Below, in pieces: positions 5,562 through 10,485 of a stretch of 10,485 nucleotides of DNA. Position numbers and translations under genes: made by a program. Source of the stretch: JAQUSX01 sp035446985 (GTDB taxonomy: Bacteria > Bacillota > Clostridia > Christensenellales > CAG-314); NCBI GenBank assembly GCA_035446985.1, contig DAOTGG010000037.1, forward strand, positions 1 through 10,485. The letters are read 5' to 3'. How positions within the stretch are numbered: position 1 is the first letter of the stretch; each line of letters begins with the position of its first letter. The notes beneath the pieces were generated by a model, which saw only the letters and a list, made by a program, of their open reading frames with translations, was not told where the DNA came from and searched no databases.

Positions 5562-7139
5562 ATGACAAACAACACAAAAGAACAGCAACGCGCGGAACTG
5601 CATCGCACTATTTGGAACATCGCAAACGATTTGCGTGGAAGCGTTGACGGTTGGGATTTCAAATCTTATGTTTTAGGTTTTTTATTTTACAGATATATTT
5701 CGGAAAATATTGCGGATTACATAAATAAAGGCGAAAAAGAGGCGGGTAAACTTGATTTTGATTACGCAGCAAGTACGGATTCCGATGCGGAACAAATCCG
5801 TCAGGAAATGGTGGGAGTCAAGGGCTTTTTTATTTTGCCCAGCGAACTTTTTGAAAACGTAAGAAAGCGCGCTAAAAATGACGAAAATCTTAATGAGACT
5901 TTAGCGAAAATCTTTCGCAATATCGAAAACTCGGCTCAAGGCAGCGAAAGCGAAGACGATTTCAAAGGATTATTCGACGATATAGACGTAAACAGCAACA
6001 AGCTCGGCAGTTCCGTCGCAAAGCGCAATCAAATGCTGGTAAAAATAATGAACGGTATCAGCGAAATGCGGCTGGGAGATTACCAAGAAAATACTATTGA
6101 CGCTTTCGGCGACGCATACGAGTTTTTGATGGGCATGTACGCGTCAAACGCGGGCAAAAGCGGCGGCGAGTTTTTTACGCCACAAGAAGTATCGGAATTA
6201 TTGACAAAAATAGCAATCTTAGGCAAGACCGAGGTCAACAAAGTTTACGATCCAGCTTGCGGAAGCGGCTCGCTGCTTTTGAAATCCGCTAAACTATTAG
6301 GAAAAGAAAATGTTCGTCTCGGTTTTTTCGGTCAAGAAATCAATATAACGACTTATAACCTTTGCCGTATAAATATGTTTTTGCACGACATCGATTGCGG
6401 TCATTTCAGCATAGCGCACGGGGATACGCTAGTTGAACCGAAACATCAAGACGACGAGCCTTTTGAAGTTATCGTTTCCAATCCGCCTTATTCGACCAGA
6501 TGGGCGGGCAGCGATAATTCGATTTTAATCAATGACCATCGTTTTTCTCCCGCGGGAGTGCTTGCGCCAAAGTCCAAGGCGGATTTTGCTTTTATCATGC
6601 ATTCGCTTTCGTGGCTTGCCACAAACGGCACAGCGGCGATAGTATGCTTCCCCGGTATTCTTTACCGTGGCGGCGCGGAGCAAAAAATACGCAAATATCT
6701 TATCGATAACAATTTTATAGATTGTATTATTCAACTTCCCGACAATCTTTTTTACGGCACGAGCATCGCGACGTGTATAATGGTGCTAAAAAAGAGCAAA
6801 AGCGAAAACAGCACTCTATTTTTAGACGCTTCCCGCGAATTTGTTAAAATAACAAACAGCAATAAACTGACGCAAGAAAATATAGATAATATTCTTATGG
6901 CGTACCATTCGCGCAAAAATACGGATTATTTTGCCCGTCTTGTGCCAAACGCCGAAATAGCCGAGCAGGATTACAATCTGTCCGTTTCCACTTATGTCGC
7001 GCAAGAAGATAAAACCGAAAAAATTGATATTGTCCAATTAAATAAAGAAATCGAGCATATAGTCGCGCGCGAAGACGTTTTGCGCCGTGAAATAAATGCG
7101 ATAATCGCGGAAATAGAAGGGGACGGCAAAAATGACTAA
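5562..7139 (+). CDS. hsdM: Type I restriction-modification system methyltransferase subunit
   Basis: The 525-residue protein is a full-length HsdM. The helical N-terminal HsdM domain spans about residues 10-165 (starting at TIWNIANDLRGSVDGWDFKSYVL). It is followed by the N6-adenine methyltransferase domain with AdoMet-binding motif I DPACGSGSLL (230-239) and catalytic motif IV NPPYS (307-311). FFTPQEV (204-210), which precedes motif I, and QLPDNLFYGT (391-400) are also typical. With HsdS it forms the M2S1 methylase, which marks adenines in a bipartite target on the host chromosome. AGGAG is seven bases upstream of the ATG. The C-terminal 40 residues are charged and helical and would contact HsdS. 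The stop overlaps the hsdS start by 8 bases, as needed for matched subunit supply. Similarity of the set to EcoR124I suggests type IC. Confidence 0.96.
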   Translation: MTNNTKEQQRAELHRTIWNIANDLRGSVDGWDFKSYVLGFLFYRYISENIADYINKGEKEAGKLDFDYAASTDSDAEQIRQEMVGVKGFFILPSELFENVRKRAKNDENLNETLAKIFRNIENSAQGSESEDDFKGLFDDIDVNSNKLGSSVAKRNQMLVKIMNGISEMRLGDYQENTIDAFGDAYEFLMGMYASNAGKSGGEFFTPQEVSELLTKIAILGKTEVNKVYDPACGSGSLLLKSAKLLGKENVRLGFFGQEINITTYNLCRINMFLHDIDCGHFSIAHGDTLVEPKHQDDEPFEVIVSNPPYSTRWAGSDNSILINDHRFSPAGVLAPKSKADFAFIMHSLSWLATNGTAAIVCFPGILYRGGAEQKIRKYLIDNNFIDCIIQLPDNLFYGTSIATCIMVLKKSKSENSTLFLDASREFVKITNSNKLTQENIDNILMAYHSRKNTDYFARLVPNAEIAEQDYNLSVSTYVAQEDKTEKIDIVQLNKEIEHIVAREDVLRREINAIIAEIEGDGKND

Positions 7140-8262
7140 ACTTGACCGTCTTATAGCGGAGCTTTGCCCGAATGGAGTGAAATTTGCAACTATAGAAAAT
7201 TCTTGTGTTGTGAAAACAGCACGGAAAAAATTATTAAAAAAAGATTATAATAGAACAGGCAAATATCCTATTATAGATCAAGGGCAAGACTATATTGCGG
7301 GGTATACAGATGACGAATCTGCCATTTTAAAAAATGGTGAATATGTTGTTTTTGGTGATCATACAAGAATAGTTAAATATATTAATTTCCCCTTTGCACA
7401 AGGCGCAGATGGTTTAAAAATTTTTCAAACTATAAATCATATTTTGCCTAAATTTTTTTATTATGCTTTAAATAATATTAAAATATTGAATAGAGGGTAT
7501 AACAGACACTGGGCTGTTATTAAAAATCTTTTAATACCTTTACCGCCTATTGAAGTGCAACGGGAAATTGTGCGAATATTGGACAGCTTTACAGAGCTTA
7601 CAGCAGAGCTTACAGCAGAGCTTACAGCAGAGCTTACAGCCAGAAAAAAACAATATGAATTTTATCGTAATTATCTTCTAAATTTTGACGTTTTTAATAT
7701 AAAGTTAGCGAATTTAGCGCAATATTCTAAACTAAGAATAGATGCAGCCAAATTAGATTCTCAAAATTATGTAGGCGTAGATAATTTATTACCTGAAAAA
7801 TGTGGAAAAAGTGAATCTCATTATGTGCCTAAAAGTGGAGGCTTCACAAAATTTAAAGAAGGAGATATTCTTTTAGGTAATATACGACCATATTTAAAGA
7901 AAATATGGATGGCAACCTATGAAGGCGGAGCAAGTGGTGATGTATTAGTTATACAGTCAAACAAGAGTGTTATTTTATCGAAATTCCTCTATTACTTGCT
8001 TTCTTCTGATTCTTTTTTCAATTACGATATGCAAAACGCGAAAGGGGCAAAAATGCCCCGAGGTAATAAAATAGCTATAATGAAATATAAAATCCCTCTT
8101 CCTCCTCTTGAAGAGCAACAAAGAATTGTAGATATTCTCGACCGTTTTGACGCGCTTTGTAATGACATTACTGTCGGTTTGCCTGCGGAAATCAACGCGC
8201 GCAAAAAACAATACGAATATTACAGAGAAAAGCTGCTGACTTTTAAGGAGCTAAAAGCATGA
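7132..8262 (+). CDS. hsdS: Type I restriction-modification specificity subunit
   Basis: This 376-residue protein shows the usual two-fold HsdS plan. Target recognition domain 1 spans about residues 15-134, and a conserved helical region 1 begins IPLPPIEVQREIVRILDSF (135-153). The TAEL repeat linker (154-169) and ARKKQYEFYR (170-179) come next. Domain 2 spans roughly 187-320, and the second conserved region is IPLPPLEEQQRIVDILDRF (321-339), a 16-residue linker and ARKKQYEYYR (356-365). Each recognition domain reads one half of a split target; the actual DNA sequence cannot be derived by eye. The recognition domains are clearly more AT-rich than hsdM and hsdR and use different codons, the usual sign of domain exchange. 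The ATG lies within the end of hsdM and the stop overlaps hsdR as ATGA. Confidence 0.95.
   Translation: MTKLDRLIAELCPNGVKFATIENSCVVKTARKKLLKKDYNRTGKYPIIDQGQDYIAGYTDDESAILKNGEYVVFGDHTRIVKYINFPFAQGADGLKIFQTINHILPKFFYYALNNIKILNRGYNRHWAVIKNLLIPLPPIEVQREIVRILDSFTELTAELTAELTAELTARKKQYEFYRNYLLNFDVFNIKLANLAQYSKLRIDAAKLDSQNYVGVDNLLPEKCGKSESHYVPKSGGFTKFKEGDILLGNIRPYLKKIWMATYEGGASGDVLVIQSNKSVILSKFLYYLLSSDSFFNYDMQNAKGAKMPRGNKIAIMKYKIPLPPLEEQQRIVDILDRFDALCNDITVGLPAEINARKKQYEYYREKLLTFKELKA
7594..7641 (+). repeat. Tandem 12-bp repeat encoding TAEL units in the HsdS central linker
   Basis: Three perfect copies of GAGCTTACAGCA plus a fourth matching 11 of 12 bases lie head to tail in frame, giving TEL followed by three TAEL units and then TAR. 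In EcoR124I and EcoR124II the same linker carries two or three TAEL copies, and this sets the gap between the two half-sites at 6 or 7 bases. By analogy the present allele resembles the three-copy form. Perfect repeats of this kind are prone to slippage, and a gain or loss of a unit would keep the frame. Confidence 0.92.
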
Positions 8263-10485
8263 GTTTTAATATTATCGCGTCTACCAATGAAAGCACGGTC
8301 GTAACCGAATACAACTCGAAAGGCAAGCGGTCGGACGCTTACCAAAGCGAGGCGGAACTCGAAAAAGAATTTATCGAGCAGCTTGCCGTGCAAGGGTATG
8401 AGTATTTGCCGATACATAATGAAAACGACCTTATCGCAAACCTTAGAAAGCAGCTTGAAAAATTGAACAACTACTCTTTTACAGAAGGCGAATGGAATAG
8501 ATTTTTTAAACAAAATATCGCCAACGCAAATGAGAGTATCGTAGAAAAAACGCGCAAAATACAAGACGACCATATTCAAATTTTGTTACGAAACGACGGA
8601 ACGACAAAAAATATTTATCTTCTCGATAAGAAAAACATACACAATAATCATTTGCAGGTAATCAATCAATACGAGGAGGCGGCGGGCGCGCGAGATACCC
8701 GTTACGACGTCACGGTGCTTGCGAACGGATTGCCGTTGGTACATATCGAGCTAAAACGACGCGGCATGCAAATCCGCGAGGCTTTTAATCAAATCGACCG
8801 CTATCAAAGGGACAGTTTTTGGGCGGCGAGCGGACTCTATGAATATATACAAATATTTGTTATAACCAACGGCACAAATACAAAATATTATTCCAATACG
8901 ACAAGAAACGGGCATATAAAAGAAAACAATATCGCGGAACGGAACAGAAACAAAAAAACTAGCAATAGTTTTAAATTCACTTCTTACTGGGCGGACAGCA
9001 ACAATAAAACCATACCCGATTTAGTCGATTTTACCAAAACTTTTTTCGCAAAACATACCATTCTTAATATTTTGACAAAATACTGCGTTTTTACGAGCGA
9101 AGAAATGCTGCTTGTTATGCGGCCGTATCAGATTGCGGCGACGGAACGCATAATTTCGCGTATTGAAATAACTACCAATTACCGCAAAATGGGCACCGTT
9201 GACGCGGGGGGATATATTTGGCATACCACAGGCAGCGGAAAAACTTTGACTTCGTTTAAGACCGCGCAGATAGCCACCGCTCTGCCTTATATAGACAAAG
9301 TGCTGTTTGTTGTAGACCGCAAAGATTTGGATTATCAAACTATGCGCGAATATGACCGTTTTCAAAAGGGCGCGGCAAACAGTAATACTTCGACCAAAAA
9401 ATTGCAAAAACAGCTTGAGGATTCTTCCGCTCGAATAATTATCACCACTATTCAAAAACTGGACGTTTTTATTTCAAAAAACAAGAGCCATGATGTTTAT
9501 AACAAACATACCGTAATAATTTTTGACGAATGTCATCGTTCGCAGTTCGGCGAGATGCATACGAAAATTACCAAGCATTTTAAAAATTATCATTTATTCG
9601 GTTTTACGGGTACGCCTATTTTTGCAAAAAACGCCGCTACATACGGCAATCCCGAACTTAAAACGACTGATCAGGCGTTTGGAGACAGACTACATTCATA
9701 TACAATAATCGACGCAATAAACGACGGCAACGTTTTGCCCTTCAGAGTGGAATATATCAATACCGTCAAGAGCAAAGATAATATTGGCGATAAAAAAGTA
9801 AAAGCGATAGACACGGAAGCCGCGATGTCCGACCCAGCGCGAATAAGAGAGATTGTTAAATATATCTTAGAGCATTTTGACCAAAAAACTAATCGAAATA
9901 GTTTTTATTCGTTAAGAGGGCAGCGATTGGCGGGTTTTAATTCTATTTTTGCGGTAAATTCGATAGAAATCGCAAAACAATATTATGCGGAATTTAAAAA
10001 GCAACTCGCCGCGCAAAACCGCAAATTAAATATTGCGATAATATATAGTTTTTGCGCTAACGAAGAAGAACCGGGCGACATATTGCCCGATGAAGATTTT
10101 GAAGCGAGTAACCTTGATAAAAGCTCAAGGGATTTTCTTGAAAATGCTATAAAAGATTATAACGCGCAGTTTCGTACAAATTTTGATACGTCGGCAAATA
10201 AATTTGAGAATTATTACAAAGATTTGTCGCTAAGAGTAAAAAACCGCGAAGTCGATTTGCTTATCGTGGTCAATATGTTTTTGACAGGCTTTGACGCTAC
10301 TACCCTGAACACCCTTTGGGTTGACAAAAATTTGAAAAATCACGGATTGTTGCAAGCGTTTTCGAGAACAAACCGTATTTTAAATTCGGTTAAAACATTC
10401 GGGAATATTGTGTGCTTCCGCAATCTGGAAGACGAAACTAACAATGCGCTAGCGTTATTCGGAGACAAAGAAGCGGGCGGGATAG
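8259..10485 (+). CDS. hsdR: Type I restriction endonuclease subunit, 3' end beyond the window
   Basis: My translation from the ATG at 8259 is open for 742 codons to the right edge with no stop. A complete HsdR has about 1000 residues (EcoR124I, 1038), so roughly the last quarter is missing. The N-terminal PD-(D/E)xK nuclease domain has D150, E164 and K166 (RYDVTVL, HIELKRR), nearly the same numbering as recalled for EcoR124I (D151, E165, K167). The SF2 translocase follows: Walker A HTTGSGKT (322-329, K328), DECH (423-426), FTGTP (449-453), a motif V-like MFLTGFDA, and motif VI QAFSRTNR (699-706). It pumps DNA using ATP and cleaves far from unmethylated targets. AGGAG lies eight bases before the start, and the ATGA overlap couples it to hsdS. 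All visible catalytic residues are present, so the system looks functional up to the edge. Confidence 0.95.
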   Translation, partial: MSFNIIASTNESTVVTEYNSKGKRSDAYQSEAELEKEFIEQLAVQGYEYLPIHNENDLIANLRKQLEKLNNYSFTEGEWNRFFKQNIANANESIVEKTRKIQDDHIQILLRNDGTTKNIYLLDKKNIHNNHLQVINQYEEAAGARDTRYDVTVLANGLPLVHIELKRRGMQIREAFNQIDRYQRDSFWAASGLYEYIQIFVITNGTNTKYYSNTTRNGHIKENNIAERNRNKKTSNSFKFTSYWADSNNKTIPDLVDFTKTFFAKHTILNILTKYCVFTSEEMLLVMRPYQIAATERIISRIEITTNYRKMGTVDAGGYIWHTTGSGKTLTSFKTAQIATALPYIDKVLFVVDRKDLDYQTMREYDRFQKGAANSNTSTKKLQKQLEDSSARIIITTIQKLDVFISKNKSHDVYNKHTVIIFDECHRSQFGEMHTKITKHFKNYHLFGFTGTPIFAKNAATYGNPELKTTDQAFGDRLHSYTIIDAINDGNVLPFRVEYINTVKSKDNIGDKKVKAIDTEAAMSDPARIREIVKYILEHFDQKTNRNSFYSLRGQRLAGFNSIFAVNSIEIAKQYYAEFKKQLAAQNRKLNIAIIYSFCANEEEPGDILPDEDFEASNLDKSSRDFLENAIKDYNAQFRTNFDTSANKFENYYKDLSLRVKNREVDLLIVVNMFLTGFDATTLNTLWVDKNLKNHGLLQAFSRTNRILNSVKTFGNIVCFRNLEDETNNALALFGDKEAGGI

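Noticed and set aside
8220..9708. Minus-strand and alternative-frame open frames within hsdS and hsdR
   Set aside because: hsdR is continuously open with all family motifs in order from 8259 to the edge, so these frames are shadows.

Overview
The window looks like chromosomal DNA from an AT-rich low-GC Gram-positive bacterium, probably one of the Clostridia. The reasons are strong AGGAG ribosome binding sites, sigma-A type promoters, short operonic overlaps, and a polyamine gene order that I recall from clostridial genomes. The exact lineage cannot be read from the sequence. All positions are on the + strand scale.

Left part (1-4307, minus strand): a tightly packed polyamine operon transcribed right to left as speD, speA, speE, speB, then a saccharopine-dehydrogenase-family gene (carboxynorspermidine/carboxyspermidine dehydrogenase) that runs off the left edge. 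Adjacent genes overlap by 1-8 bases or are separated by one base. SpeA makes agmatine and SpeB converts it to putrescine and urea. SpeD makes decarboxylated AdoMet, and SpeE adds an aminopropyl group to give spermidine. The last gene would supply a second, aspartate-semialdehyde-dependent route to (nor)spermidine.

Middle (4308-4706, minus strand): the operon has an unusually long and highly structured 5' leader. A promoter (TTGACT, 17 bases, TAAAAT) starts an RNA of about 365 nt. It holds at least five consecutive small hairpins, two of them a tandem 19-nt duplication with a compensatory base-pair change. It also has a possible kissing loop, a long-range 8-bp helix with competing local pairings, and finally a 12-bp hairpin followed by a U tract placed directly before the speD ribosome binding site. 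This is what a transcription-attenuating cis-regulator (riboswitch-like) looks like. I do not recognise it as a known class, and it is the best candidate here for something undescribed.

4811-5387 (minus strand): a small gene for a 132-residue membrane protein of unknown function, with its own promoter and terminator. Its promoter is back to back with that of the next operon.

Right part (5477-10485, plus strand): a type I restriction-modification operon hsdM-hsdS-hsdR of the type IC (EcoR124I-like) kind. It has translationally coupled junctions and a TAEL repeat array in the HsdS linker that may vary by slippage. hsdR is intact as far as visible but is cut by the right edge.
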